Positions 45,087 to 53,061 of a stretch of DNA of 64,000 bases are shown piece by piece. The notes under the pieces are model-generated. The model was given only the letters and a program-made list of their open reading frames with translations. It was not told the origin of the DNA and searched no databases. Each line of letters begins with the position of its first letter. The first letter of the stretch is position 1. Source of the DNA: Streptomyces chrestomyceticus JCM 4735 (GTDB taxonomy: Bacteria > Actinomycetota > Actinomycetes > Streptomycetales > Streptomycetaceae). The position numbers were made by a program, and so were the translations under genes. Where the stretch lies: contig NZ_BHZC01000001.1 of assembly GCF_003865135.1 (NCBI RefSeq), positions 7,502,001 to 7,566,000 on the forward strand. The letters run 5' to 3'.

Positions 45087-45929
45087 GTGAGCGTTGAAGT
45101 GGCCCTGGCCGTACGGGCGCACTTTGCCGAATGCCCCACCTGGGACGCCGCCGACGGCAGCCTGCTGTGGGTCGACATGAACGAGGGCGGGGTGCACCGC
45201 TACCGCCCCTCCGACGGCGGCGACACGGTCACCGTCGTCGACCAGCCGGTGGCGGCGGCGCTGCCCCGGGCGGGCGGCGGCCTGGTGCTGAGCCTGCGCG
45301 ACGGTGTCGCGGTGACCGCACCGGACGGATCGCGCCGGTGGCTCACCGAATGGGCGCGGGAGGGCGTGCGCGGCAACGACGCGAGCGTCGACGGCCGGGG
45401 CCGGCTGTGGGTGGGCACCATCGCCGGCGAGACCTCACCGGGCTGGCTGGCGCGGATCGACGCCGACGGCACCGCGCACACCGCCGCCACCGGCATAGAG
45501 CTGAGCAACGGCATCGCCTGGAGCCCCGACGCGAGGCTGATGTACTACGTGGACACCCGCACCCGCCGGATCGACGTCTTCGACTACGACCTCGACACCG
45601 GCAAGGCGGCCAACCGCCGCGTGCTCACCGCCGTCACGGACACCGACGGCCTCCCGGACGGCATGTGTACCGACACCGAGGGCGGCATCTGGGTGGCCCT
45701 CTTCCGCGGCGGCGCGGTCCGCCGCTACACCCCGGACGGGCGGCTGGACCGCGAGATCACCCTGCCCGCCTCGCTGACCACCTCCTGCGGCTTCGGCGGC
45801 CCGGACCTGACCGACCTCTACGTCACCTCGGCCCGCCGCGACCTCGGGGACGCCGAGCCGGAGGCCGGGAACCTGTTCGTCGTACCCGGCGTGGCCCAGG
45901 GGCTGGAAGGGGCGGCGTTCGCGGGGTGA
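45087..45929 (+). CDS. SMP-30/gluconolactonase-family protein
   Basis: The 280-residue beta-propeller has the metal ligands of SMP-30 lactonases: Glu15 in FAECPTW, Asn in ELSNGIAWSPD and Asp in DTDGLPDGMCTD. GGIWVALFRGGAVRRYTPDG is the usual final blade. It probably hydrolyses a sugar or other lactone in the cytoplasm with a divalent metal. GTG 45087 has GAGGAG ten bases upstream, and the DUF1611 gene ends 34 bp before it. Confidence 0.85.
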   Translation: MSVEVALAVRAHFAECPTWDAADGSLLWVDMNEGGVHRYRPSDGGDTVTVVDQPVAAALPRAGGGLVLSLRDGVAVTAPDGSRRWLTEWAREGVRGNDASVDGRGRLWVGTIAGETSPGWLARIDADGTAHTAATGIELSNGIAWSPDARLMYYVDTRTRRIDVFDYDLDTGKAANRRVLTAVTDTDGLPDGMCTDTEGGIWVALFRGGAVRRYTPDGRLDREITLPASLTTSCGFGGPDLTDLYVTSARRDLGDAEPEAGNLFVVPGVAQGLEGAAFAG

Positions 45930-45965
45930 CGGTCCGGTCCGTACGGGGGCCGGGGCCGTTCGGGC

Positions 45966-47231
45966 TTACTCTCCGGCCCGCGCCGCAGCGGGCCGTCGGC
46001 GTTGGCGGGCGAACGCGCGGGACACCTGGACCAGCCACGCGACATCGGCGGAGAAGTCCGGCCCGCCGGCCGCCGCGGACGCCCCGCCCGTACCCGCGGG
46101 GTCCGGCGCGGCAGCGTCCACCGCCACGCCACCCCCTCCCGAGCCGTCCTCCGCCACCCGGCCCTCCGGCACCGGTACCGGCACCTGCCCCGGGGCCCGG
46201 GGCCCGGCCGCGAGCGCCGCCGCGATGTGCGCCGCCTCCACCTCGGCCTGCCGCTCCTCGGCGGCTCCCCGCCCCGGCGAGAGCACCGCGCCCGGATCAC
46301 CGTGGTGCCCGCGCAGCGCCAGACAGCCGTCCCGGATCTCGATCACCCGGCGGTGCAGATGGAACCGCAGGTCGTACAGGGCCGACAGGTCGCTGCCGGT
46401 GCTGGACGGCAGGGAGATCTCCGGATGGGCCCGGTGCAGGGCCAGCCACAGCGGGCGCAGCAGCCGGTAACTGCGGTAGTCCGCCAGCCAGCCGCGGACG
46501 GCGGAGACCCGCGGCCCCCACAACGGCGCGGTCCAGCCGACGATGTTGAGGACCATGCCGATCGTCAGCGTCGTACGGGACACGTCGGACCACTGGAGCG
46601 GATTCCAGCCGTACTGCGTCAGGAAGACATCGGCGTACCGGCCGGCCGGATAGACCAGCTCGACGGCCGCGCCGGCCGCCGCGATGCGCAGCCCGCGGCG
46701 CACCCACGCGTGGTCGGTGAGCTTGGCGAAGTGCCAGCAGGCGCGGGCCACCAGGACCTTGCCGACCACGAACGCGGTGAGATACGCGGCCTGGTAGGCG
46801 ACGAAGAACGGCTGGTCGCCCGGATGCTTGAAGACGTTGCGCGGCGGGCCCTGGAGGGTCGCCAGGAAGAACAGCACCACCATCGTCACCGGCACCACCG
46901 CGAGCAGCAGCATCCGCCGCCGGGCCCGCACCCGGGCCTCGGCCTTCGGGTACATCCAGTGGATCAGCAGGATCTGCTGGCTGGCGAGCACCGCGATGAT
47001 CCACAACTGGACCGAGACGTTGTACCAGGTGATGGTGCCGAACAGGGTGCCCGTCCAGCGGGCGGGGGTGGACATCGCCAGGTACATGCCCTGGCATCCG
47101 AAGGAGACGCACAGCGCTGTCAGCCCCGCGTTGCGGCGGTGCCCGCGCAGCAGCGGTACCAGGGTGTAGGCGAACGCGATCCAGCAGGCGAGCGCGGCGA
47201 TCGGATAGCGGATGTGGGTGATGCCGGTCAT
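45966..47231 (-). CDS. MAB_1171c-family multi-pass membrane protein
   Basis: The 421-residue protein has seven hydrophobic segments in the first 260 residues, then a soluble C-terminal region (ISLPSSTGSDLSALYDLRFHLHRRVIEIRDG) and a disordered Gly/Ala-rich tail. The first segment YPIAALACWIAFAYTLVPLLRG and the histidine-rich motif match the actinobacterial MAB_1171c group, called putative transporter although transport has not been shown. Its ATG overlaps the ImmA/IrrE gene stop (ATGA), so the two are made together. I think it is more likely the sensor of the triad than a transporter. Confidence 0.8.
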   Translation of the reverse strand: MTGITHIRYPIAALACWIAFAYTLVPLLRGHRRNAGLTALCVSFGCQGMYLAMSTPARWTGTLFGTITWYNVSVQLWIIAVLASQQILLIHWMYPKAEARVRARRRMLLLAVVPVTMVVLFFLATLQGPPRNVFKHPGDQPFFVAYQAAYLTAFVVGKVLVARACWHFAKLTDHAWVRRGLRIAAAGAAVELVYPAGRYADVFLTQYGWNPLQWSDVSRTTLTIGMVLNIVGWTAPLWGPRVSAVRGWLADYRSYRLLRPLWLALHRAHPEISLPSSTGSDLSALYDLRFHLHRRVIEIRDGCLALRGHHGDPGAVLSPGRGAAEERQAEVEAAHIAAALAAGPRAPGQVPVPVPEGRVAEDGSGGGGVAVDAAAPDPAGTGGASAAAGGPDFSADVAWLVQVSRAFARQRRRPAAARAGE

Positions 47232-47791
47232 GAACCGTCCTCACGGCGCCAGTTCAGCGAGCCGTGGATGCGGCCCAGCGCGCTGTCCGGGTCCGGCGCC
47301 GCCGCGCCCCCGCGTGGACCGGCGCGCAGCGCCTCTCCGAGGAGAAAAGCCATGACCTCCGCTTCCTGTTCCTGGGCGTCCGAGTAGTTCTCGCGGTACA
47401 GCAGGTCCTGCACGAGGGAGGGGTCGAGGTCGGGGAAGAGGAGGCTGCCGGGGTCGGTCCCGGGGACGCCGACTCCGTGGTGACCGCAGATCATGTGGGC
47501 CAGTTCGTGGGCGATGATGTGTTCTTGGTGGTGGCGGCTGGTGTGCGCCTCGTAGACGACGTAGTCCGTACCGGGGAAGGACAGCCACAGGCCGCATGGT
47601 CCCGAGGTCTCCATCGGCATGGCCACCAGTTCGAGCTCCCGGCCCCGTACCCGGGCCAGGTGGTCGCAGAGCCGCGGGAGGTCGTAGCGGGCGGGAAGCC
47701 CGAACGACGCCAGTTTCTCCTGGCACTGCCGGCGCATGGCCTTGACCCCGGAAGACCCTCTGCCGCGGCGGTCAGGCCGGCGGAAAGGCAT
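47228..47791 (-). CDS. ImmA/IrrE-family metallopeptidase
   Basis: The 187-residue protein carries HELAHMICGHH (H95, E96, H99), the zinc-protease motif of the ImmA/IrrE family, followed by a helical C-terminus with ENYSDAQEQEAEVMAFLLG. Such proteases cut XRE-type repressors, as ImmA does with ImmR. Its 5' end overlaps the stop region of the XRE gene and its 3' end overlaps the membrane-protein gene. GTG 47800 is a possible start, but ATG 47791 has the better-placed GAGGAG. Confidence 0.87.
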   Translation of the reverse strand: MPFRRPDRRGRGSSGVKAMRRQCQEKLASFGLPARYDLPRLCDHLARVRGRELELVAMPMETSGPCGLWLSFPGTDYVVYEAHTSRHHQEHIIAHELAHMICGHHGVGVPGTDPGSLLFPDLDPSLVQDLLYRENYSDAQEQEAEVMAFLLGEALRAGPRGGAAAPDPDSALGRIHGSLNWRREDGS

Positions 47792-47799
47792 CCGGAGCA

Positions 47800-48240
47800 C
47801 TACTCCTCGCCGTCGGCCGGACGGTTCGGCTGCCGGCCCCGGGCCGCGCCGGTGGCGGCATGCATCATGCTGACCTCGCGGATGATGCGGGCCAGCGACT
47901 TGCGGCCGGAGTCGTCCATGCTCATGGCGCGCAGCGCGATGTCGCGGACCTCCGCGTTGCCCATCGCCGAGGCGAGGGCGAGCTGGGAGTCGACGCGGTC
48001 GGCGGTGTCGTCGTCGAAGAAGTAGGCCACCGGAACCCGGAAGAACGCGGCCAGCGCCTCCAGATGACGCTTGGTGGGGTTGGTGCGCTGGCCGGTGCGC
48101 AACTGCCAGACGTAGGTCTTGGAGAACGTACCGCCGCTCAGTTCGCTGCACCCGCGCGCGACTTCCTCGTAGGTGTACTCACGGCCGTTGGCGCGGATCG
48201 TGGTGAACAGCTTGTCGACCTTCCCGGCCAGTGACGACAT
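47800..48240 (-). CDS. XRE-family helix-turn-helix regulator
   Basis: The 146-residue protein has an N-terminal HTH (about 20-75; YTYEEVARGCSELSGGTFSKTYVWQLRTG is the recognition region, with RTNPTKRHLEALAAFFRVPVAYFF behind it), typical of XRE regulators. It is the first gene of the triad with the ImmA/IrrE protease and the membrane protein, and the probable substrate of the protease. ATG 48240. The dyad at 48291-48307 is the likely operator. Confidence 0.88.
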   Translation of the reverse strand: MSSLAGKVDKLFTTIRANGREYTYEEVARGCSELSGGTFSKTYVWQLRTGQRTNPTKRHLEALAAFFRVPVAYFFDDDTADRVDSQLALASAMGNAEVRDIALRAMSMDDSGRKSLARIIREVSMMHAATGAARGRQPNRPADGEE

Positions 48241-48555
48241 CAGGTCTCCTTCGTGGTGCGCCGGGGTGAGCTGCGGGGGAGTGCCAACTCATCCTAGTTG
48301 ACAGGATTCTCGCGTGCACTTACCGTCGGATCGCGTTAGCGGAGATGAACAGAGCAGTTCCGATGTCCACTCACGCGGACGACGGGGGTGTCCGCCTGAG
48401 GGAGAGCTCGTCGCGGCGGCGACCGGTTGCCACGGTCGCGCGGCGCCGGCGCGATGAGCCGCCGCCGCACCGTGGCGCGGACCGCCGTTCAGCCGCCCCC
48501 CCCACATGACGCCCGCCCGTGACCCCTGCCGGGCCACGGGCCGTTCGTCCCTCCG
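48241..48555. other. Intergenic region between the XRE triad and the epimerase gene
   Basis: The minus-strand triad begins to the left and the epimerase gene ends to the right (stop at 48556). The only structured element noticed is the dyad at 48291-48307. No credible coding sequence was seen in the remaining GC-rich part. Confidence 0.6.
48291..48307 (-). promoter_or_regulatory. Candidate operator/promoter of the XRE gene
   Basis: ATCCT and AGGAT flank AGTTGAC, and TAGGAT on the minus strand looks like a -10 box about 50 bp before the XRE start. The surrounding 40 bp are AT-richer than the rest of the region. A dimeric XRE protein could bind here and repress itself. Confidence 0.45.
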
Positions 48556-49494
48556 TCATCCTTCGGCCGGCCGGCCGCGCCACCAGTCCACCGTCGCTTC
48601 GAGCTGACGGTCGAGAGGCGTGGCCTCGGCGGCGAACGCGGCGCGGTACGCACCGGAGTCCACCACGAACGGCCGGTCGAACTGGTACTGGACTTCCCGA
48701 AGTTCCCGCACCATCGGCGAGACGAGCGACGCGGCACGCAGCACCGCGGACGGCAGCCGGCGCACCGGAACCGGCGGCACCCCCGCCTGCTCCGCGAGCT
48801 TGCCGGTCATCTCCCGTACCGACAGCGGCGGCAGGGTCGGCACGTGCCAGGCCCGCCCCCACGCCCGCTCCTGCTCCGCGACCTCGACCAGGGTGCGCGC
48901 CACGTCGGGGAGATAGGTCCAGCTATGTGGCGCGTCCGGGTCGCCGAGGGTGGACACCGGCTTGCCGCGCAGCAGTCGCGGCACGACCCGGGAGGCCAGG
49001 TGGCCGCTGTCGGTCACGCCCGGCCCGAAGAAGTCCGAGGCGCGCACCTCCACCGCCCGGATACGGCCCTTCTCGTGCAGCGCGAGCGCCTCTTCCCAGA
49101 TACGGGCCCGTACGCGCCCCTTGGGGCCGGTCGCCGCCAGCGGCAGCGATTCCGTCATCTCACCCTGAACCGGGCCGTACCCATACAGATTTCCCAGCAG
49201 GACGAGCACCGCGCCGGCCGTCTCCGCCGCCTGGTTGACCGAGGCGGCCAGCGGCGGCCAGTCGCGGGTCCAGCGCTGGTAAGGCGGGGCGGCGCAGAGA
49301 TGGATCGCGGCCGCGTCCCGCACGGCCGCCGTCAGCCGCCCGGGGTCCGCGGCGTCCAGCGCGACATGCTCGATCCCCGGCTCCGTCCGCCCGCCCGACC
49401 GCGTGACGACCCGTACCGTACGTCCCTTGTCCGCCAGCAGCCGCGCGGTGGCAGCACCGGCCGGGCCGTGACCTATGACGACGTGAACATTCAT
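48556..49494 (-). CDS. NAD-dependent epimerase/dehydratase family protein
   Basis: The 312-residue protein starts with VHVVIGHGPAGAATARLLAD, a Rossmann motif (GHGPAG), and continues with the extended-SDR pattern (LYGYGPVQGE and a long C-terminal substrate domain). It probably binds NAD(P) and acts on a sugar nucleotide or another hydroxylated compound; the usual YxxxK site is not clear, so the enzymatic activity is uncertain. ATG 49494. It lies just before the tRNA-Leu gene. Confidence 0.78.
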   Translation of the reverse strand: MNVHVVIGHGPAGAATARLLADKGRTVRVVTRSGGRTEPGIEHVALDAADPGRLTAAVRDAAAIHLCAAPPYQRWTRDWPPLAASVNQAAETAGAVLVLLGNLYGYGPVQGEMTESLPLAATGPKGRVRARIWEEALALHEKGRIRAVEVRASDFFGPGVTDSGHLASRVVPRLLRGKPVSTLGDPDAPHSWTYLPDVARTLVEVAEQERAWGRAWHVPTLPPLSVREMTGKLAEQAGVPPVPVRRLPSAVLRAASLVSPMVRELREVQYQFDRPFVVDSGAYRAAFAAEATPLDRQLEATVDWWRGRPAEG

Positions 49495-49528
49495 GCGCGT
49501 AGGGTAGCGAACGGGCGCAAACGCAAAA

Positions 49529-49549
49529 AACCCCAGCTCGGCTGGGGTT
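49529..49549 (-). terminator. Intrinsic terminator of tRNA-Leu
   Basis: AACCCCAGC, a TCG loop and GCTGGGGTT form a 9-bp stem, followed on the minus strand by a T6 run (A6 on the plus strand). It starts 6 bases after the tRNA 3' end, exactly where the tRNA transcript should stop. Confidence 0.85.
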
Positions 49550-49554
49550 CTTGC

Positions 49555-49642
49555 TGGTGTCCGAGGGGGGACTTGAACCCCCACGCCCGATAAAGGGCAC
49601 TAGCACCTCAAGCTAGCGCGTCTGCCATTCCGCCACCCGGAC
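49555..49642 (-). tRNA. tRNA-Leu (anticodon GAG), CCA encoded
   Basis: On the minus strand the gene begins GTCCGGG and ends CTCGGAC-A-CCA; the acceptor arms pair with a single G-T. The anticodon stem CTAGC/GCTAG holds the loop TTGAGGT, giving anticodon GAG, which reads CUC and CUU leucine codons. The long variable arm expected for tRNA-Leu is present (GTGCCCTTTATCGGGCGT), as is the T-loop GGTTCAAGTCC. The encoded CCA and the terminator right after it support a mature, functional gene. Confidence 0.95.
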
Positions 49643-49687
49643 CAGGTGTCTGCCGGTGCGGCCCGCTGGGCCGTTCCGACATGGAAA

Positions 49688-49716
49688 ACAATAGCAAACG
49701 TTCAGGGGTGGTCGAT
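49688..49716 (-). promoter_or_regulatory. Possible tRNA-Leu promoter
   Basis: On the minus strand ATCGAC and TATTGT are separated by 17 bases and the -10 ends 45 bp upstream of the tRNA. The spot is the least GC-rich stretch nearby. The -35 match to TTGACA is weak. Confidence 0.35.
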
Positions 49717-49876
49717 CACGGCCGTCCGGCGCCAGGGCTACGCCTGTGACCAGCGCATGTCGGGAGTATTGCGGCCTTGGGCGCAGCGCCGCCGGGAGGG
49801 AGGATGGCGGTGGACCCCCGCCGCGGTCCGTGCCCCACCGGGAGGACGGCGCGGCCGTGAACCATGAGGAGGCAGT

Positions 49877-51202
49877 GTGAGCGAGTCGCAGCCGGCCCGT
49901 ACGGTCACCGGCGAGGACGAGGTCGTCGACCTGTGCCGGGACCTGATCAGGATCGACACGAGCAACTACGGCGACCATTCCGGCCCCGGTGAACGCGCCG
50001 CCGCCGAGTACGTGGCGGAGAAGCTCGCCGAGGTCGGCCTGGAGCCGCAGATCATCGAGTCGCACAAGGGCCGCGCCTCGACGGTGGCCCGCATCGAGGG
50101 CACGGACCCGTCGCGGCCCGCGCTGCTGATCCACGGGCACACCGACGTGGTGCCCGCCAACGCGGAGGACTGGACCCACCACCCGTTCTCCGGGGAGATC
50201 GCGGACGGCTGCGTGTGGGGCCGCGGCGCGGTCGACATGAAGGACATGGACGCGATGACGCTCGCGGTCGTCCGCGACCGGCTGCGCTCCGGCCGCAGGC
50301 CGCCGCGCGACATCGTGCTGGCCTTCCTCGCCGACGAGGAGGCGGGCGGCGTGTACGGCGCCCGGCACCTCGTGGACAAGCACCCCGGCGTCTTCGAGGG
50401 CGTCACGGAGGCCATCGGCGAGGTCGGCGGCTTCTCCTTCACCGTCAACGAGAACCTGCGGCTGTACCTGATCGAGACGGCCCAGAAGGGCATGCACTGG
50501 ATGCGGCTGACCGTGGACGGCACGGCCGGTCACGGGTCGATGACCAACAGCGACAATGCGATCACCGAGCTGTGCGAGGCGGTCGGGCGGCTGGGGCGGC
50601 ACAAGTTCCCGGTGCGGGTGACCAAGACCGTACGGTCCTTCCTCGACGAGCTGTCGGACGCCCTGGGCACCGAGCTGGACCCGGAGGACATGGAGGAGAC
50701 CCTCGCCAAGCTGGGCGGCATCGCGAAGATCATCGGTGCCACGCTGCAGAACACCGCGGCGCCGACCCAACTGGGCGCCGGCTACAAGGTCAACGTCATC
50801 CCGGGCCAGGCGACCGCGGCCGTCGACGGCCGGTTCCTGCCCGGCCACGAGGAGGAATTCCTCGCCGATCTGGACCGGATTCTCGGCCCGCGGGTCAAGC
50901 GCGAGGACATTCATGCCGACAAGGCACTGGAGACCGGTTTCGACGGTCCTCTGGTGGCGGCCATGCAGTCGGCGCTGAAGGCCGAGGACCCGATCGCGCG
51001 GGCCGTTCCGTACATGCTCTCCGGCGGTACGGACGCGAAGTCCTTCGACGACCTCGGTATCCGGTGCTTCGGTTTCGCGCCGCTCAAGCTGCCGCCGGAG
51101 CTGGACTTCGCCGGAATGTTCCACGGCGTGGACGAGCGGGTGCCGGTCGACGGACTGAAGTTCGGTACGCGGGTACTCGACCGGTTCATCGAGCAGAGCT
51201 GA
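49877..51202 (+). CDS. M20-family metallopeptidase
   Basis: The 441-residue protein has the M20 metal site: LLIHGHTDVVPA (H88, D90), GRGAVDMKD (D120) and the catalytic FLADEEAGG (E154, E155), with a later His in MLSGGTDAKSF. Two domains are visible, a catalytic part and a lid. It should be a cytoplasmic di-zinc peptidase or amidohydrolase related to ArgE/DapE/carboxypeptidase types. GTG 49877 follows GAGGAGG. From memory it sits upstream of chpH in streptomycetes. Confidence 0.9.
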   Translation: MSESQPARTVTGEDEVVDLCRDLIRIDTSNYGDHSGPGERAAAEYVAEKLAEVGLEPQIIESHKGRASTVARIEGTDPSRPALLIHGHTDVVPANAEDWTHHPFSGEIADGCVWGRGAVDMKDMDAMTLAVVRDRLRSGRRPPRDIVLAFLADEEAGGVYGARHLVDKHPGVFEGVTEAIGEVGGFSFTVNENLRLYLIETAQKGMHWMRLTVDGTAGHGSMTNSDNAITELCEAVGRLGRHKFPVRVTKTVRSFLDELSDALGTELDPEDMEETLAKLGGIAKIIGATLQNTAAPTQLGAGYKVNVIPGQATAAVDGRFLPGHEEEFLADLDRILGPRVKREDIHADKALETGFDGPLVAAMQSALKAEDPIARAVPYMLSGGTDAKSFDDLGIRCFGFAPLKLPPELDFAGMFHGVDERVPVDGLKFGTRVLDRFIEQS

Positions 51203-51282
51203 CCGGCGAACTGCCGCGGCGCGGCGCCGAAAACCGGGCCCTGACGTGGTACGCGACCGGCACGGTCGGCCAGGTGTACGCA

Positions 51283-51310
51283 TGTAGCCGGAACGGGTGA
51301 ATGGCGTCAT
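51283..51310 (+). promoter_or_regulatory. Candidate sigma-BldN-type promoter of chpH
   Basis: TGTAGC, a 16-base spacer and CGTCAT resemble the published BldN pattern CGTAAC/CGTTGA, which controls chaplin genes in S. coelicolor. Each box matches in about four of six positions. The start codon would be about 75 bases downstream. Confidence 0.35.
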
Positions 51311-51349
51311 AGGCTCGTAGCTTCATCACCTTCTCCTCGTTGCAGAGGG

Positions 51350-51372
51350 TGCGGTCCGCGGCTGGGACCGCA
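51350..51372 (+). other. Hairpin in the chpH 5' untranslated region
   Basis: TGCGGTCC and GGACCGCA form an 8-bp stem around a 7-base loop, ending about 20 bases before the chpH start. GGAGGA remains single-stranded just after it, so the hairpin probably stabilises the leader. Confidence 0.5.
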
Positions 51373-51391
51373 TTGCCAACAAGGAGGAATA

Positions 51392-51625
51392 ATGATCAAG
51401 AAGGTCGTCGCTGCCGCGGCTGCCACCGGCGGTCTGGTGCTCGCCGGCGCGGGCCTGGCCGTTGCCGACTCGGGGACGCAGGGCGCCGCCCTGAACTCCC
51501 CGGGTGTCATTTCGGGCAACGCCGTCCAGGTCCCGATCCACGTGCCGATCAACCTGTGCGGCAACACGATTGACATCATCGGGCTGCTGAACCCTGCCTT
51601 TGGCAACACCTGCGTCAACGACTGA
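51392..51625 (+). CDS. chpH: Short chaplin, ChpH-like
   Basis: The 77-residue precursor has a signal peptide cleaved near residue 25 (GLAVADSG) and one chaplin domain with the two conserved cysteines C56 and C74 (NLCGNTIDIIGLLNPAFGNTCVN). Short chaplins form amyloid fibrils that coat aerial hyphae and lower surface tension. GGAGGA is five bases before ATG 51392. The name follows the position next to a long chaplin as in S. coelicolor (chpC/chpH). A strong terminator follows. Confidence 0.92.
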   Translation: MIKKVVAAAAATGGLVLAGAGLAVADSGTQGAALNSPGVISGNAVQVPIHVPINLCGNTIDIIGLLNPAFGNTCVND

Positions 51626-51657
51626 CGCGGTGCCTGAATCCGTAAGGCTGTAACCCG

Positions 51658-51696
51658 GTCGGCTCCGGAGTGCGCGCCATGCACTCCGGAGCCGAC
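51658..51696 (+). terminator. Terminator of chpH
   Basis: GTCGGCTCCGGAGTGC and GCACTCCGGAGCCGAC form a perfect 16-bp stem with a 7-base loop, between the short and long chaplin genes. It would separate their transcripts. Confidence 0.8.
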
Positions 51697-51765
51697 GGGT
51701 GTTCCGGCCCGCCGCGCGACGCGCCGCGGGTCATTCGGAAGTCAGAGGCAGGGGAGAGCGAACCT

Positions 51766-52620
51766 ATGCGACAGGTCGCGAAAAAGGGCCTGATCACGAT
51801 GGCGGCAGCGAGCGGTGTACTGGCCGTCGCGGGCAGCTACGCGCACGCGGATTCCGGTGCGCAGGGGAATGCGGCGCATTCCCCGGGGGTGTTGGCCGGC
51901 AATGCCGCCCAAATCCCCGTGGACATCCCGGTGCAGGCCTGCGGGAATTCCGCGAACGTCGTCGGACTGCTGAATCCCGCCATGGGAAACACCTGTGTCA
52001 ACGGCGGCGGCTCGCGCGGCGAACGGGGCCAGGGTGCCAACAGCCGCAGCGGCGGTGGCGGCGCCGGTGCCCAGGGGACGGCGCAGGGCTCGCCCGGCGC
52101 CGTCTCGGGCAACCAGGTGCAGGCACCGGTCCACGCGCCCGTCAACGCCTGCGGCAACTCCGTCTCGGTCGTCGGGGTCGGCAACGCGGTCAACGCCAAC
52201 GGCTGCGCGGGCGAGGGCGGCAGCACCGGCGACGGCACGGGAACGCGCACCGATCACGGCTCCTCGCCGGACACCCCGGCCGGACAGGACCCGCGGCCGT
52301 CCGACGGCCGCCCGGGCCCGCGGGCCCCGGGCGGTTCCGCGTCCCCCGCCGAGGACCGCGCGGGCGAACCGGCCGGCCCGGTCACCCCGGACCACCGGCC
52401 GCACACGACGGACACGGCGGGCGCCGTACAGGAACGCGGGCCGCAGCTCCGGGAGGAGGAGTCGACGCCGCGTACGCAGATCGTCACCCCGCCCCGGGAC
52501 GAGGAGCACTTCCTCGCCCAGACCGGTGCGGGAGCGCTCGGCATCGCGCTGCCGGCGAGCGCGGGCCTGCTGCTCGGCGGTGCGGTGCTGTACCGCCGCG
52601 CGCGGTCCGCACGGGCCTGA
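51766..52620 (+). CDS. Long chaplin with sortase signal (ChpA/B/C-like)
   Basis: The 284-residue precursor has a signal peptide (cleaved near residue 28), two chaplin domains (C59/C77 and C129/C147) and a disordered Pro/Gly/Asp-rich spacer. It ends in LAQTG (residues 250-254), a hydrophobic helix and RRARSARA, the sortase-type cell-wall anchoring signal of long chaplins. It is likely fixed to the wall of aerial hyphae and guides assembly of short chaplins. GGGGAGAG precedes ATG 51766. From the S. coelicolor order it would be chpC. Confidence 0.92.
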   Translation: MRQVAKKGLITMAAASGVLAVAGSYAHADSGAQGNAAHSPGVLAGNAAQIPVDIPVQACGNSANVVGLLNPAMGNTCVNGGGSRGERGQGANSRSGGGGAGAQGTAQGSPGAVSGNQVQAPVHAPVNACGNSVSVVGVGNAVNANGCAGEGGSTGDGTGTRTDHGSSPDTPAGQDPRPSDGRPGPRAPGGSASPAEDRAGEPAGPVTPDHRPHTTDTAGAVQERGPQLREEESTPRTQIVTPPRDEEHFLAQTGAGALGIALPASAGLLLGGAVLYRRARSARA

Positions 52621-52656
52621 CCGGCCACCGGTGCCGCGCCGTCAGGCCGGCGCGCC

Positions 52657-52688
52657 AGAGCGGGCCCCGCGCCGGCGGGGCCCGCTCT
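52657..52688 (+). terminator. Terminator of the long chaplin gene
   Basis: AGAGCGGGCCCCGC and GCGGGGCCCGCTCT form a perfect 14-bp stem with loop GCCG, 36 bp after the chaplin stop. No T-run is present, as usual for GC-rich genomes. Confidence 0.8.
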
Positions 52689-52825
52689 CACGTATGCGGA
52701 GTCGCCGGGAGGGGGACTGCCGGGCACCGGCTCGTACGGCGCGTACGGACCGTACGGCTCGAACGGAACCGGGGATTCCGGGAGCGGTCATGCGGTCCGG
52801 CCCGTGCCGCGGCGGCCGTGGCGGT

Positions 52826-53014
52826 TCACCAGGTCGCCCGGATCTGGCGGATGATACGGCGGCGCAGCCGCACCCGGCGGCTGCCGTCAGGGTTGAGGCG
52901 CAGGCGGTCCAACTCCCAGTGTCCGTACTCGGCATGGTCGGTCAGCAGGCGTGTGGCGGCCTTGCGGGAGACCCCTCGCGGCACGTACACATCGCAGAAT
53001 TCGTATTCCGGCAT
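52826..53014 (-). CDS. DUF5703 small protein
   Basis: The 62-residue basic protein (VYVPRGVSRKAATRLLTDHAE, then RRVRLRRRIIRQIRATW) matches the small DUF5703 family found next to chaplin genes in Streptomyces. It is probably helical and positively charged; nucleic-acid or membrane binding is possible. ATG 53014. It diverges from the following plus-strand gene with 47 bp between the two starts. Confidence 0.82.
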   Translation of the reverse strand: MPEYEFCDVYVPRGVSRKAATRLLTDHAEYGHWELDRLRLNPDGSRRVRLRRRIIRQIRATW

Positions 53015-53061
53015 CGCATCTATTGTGCGGGACCGGCCCCGGTACGGATAGCGTCTGCACT

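Noticed and set aside
49555..49642. tRNA-Leu as an integration (att) site
   Set aside because: No integrase, excisionase or repeated tRNA 3' end was found on either side, and the neighbours look chromosomal.
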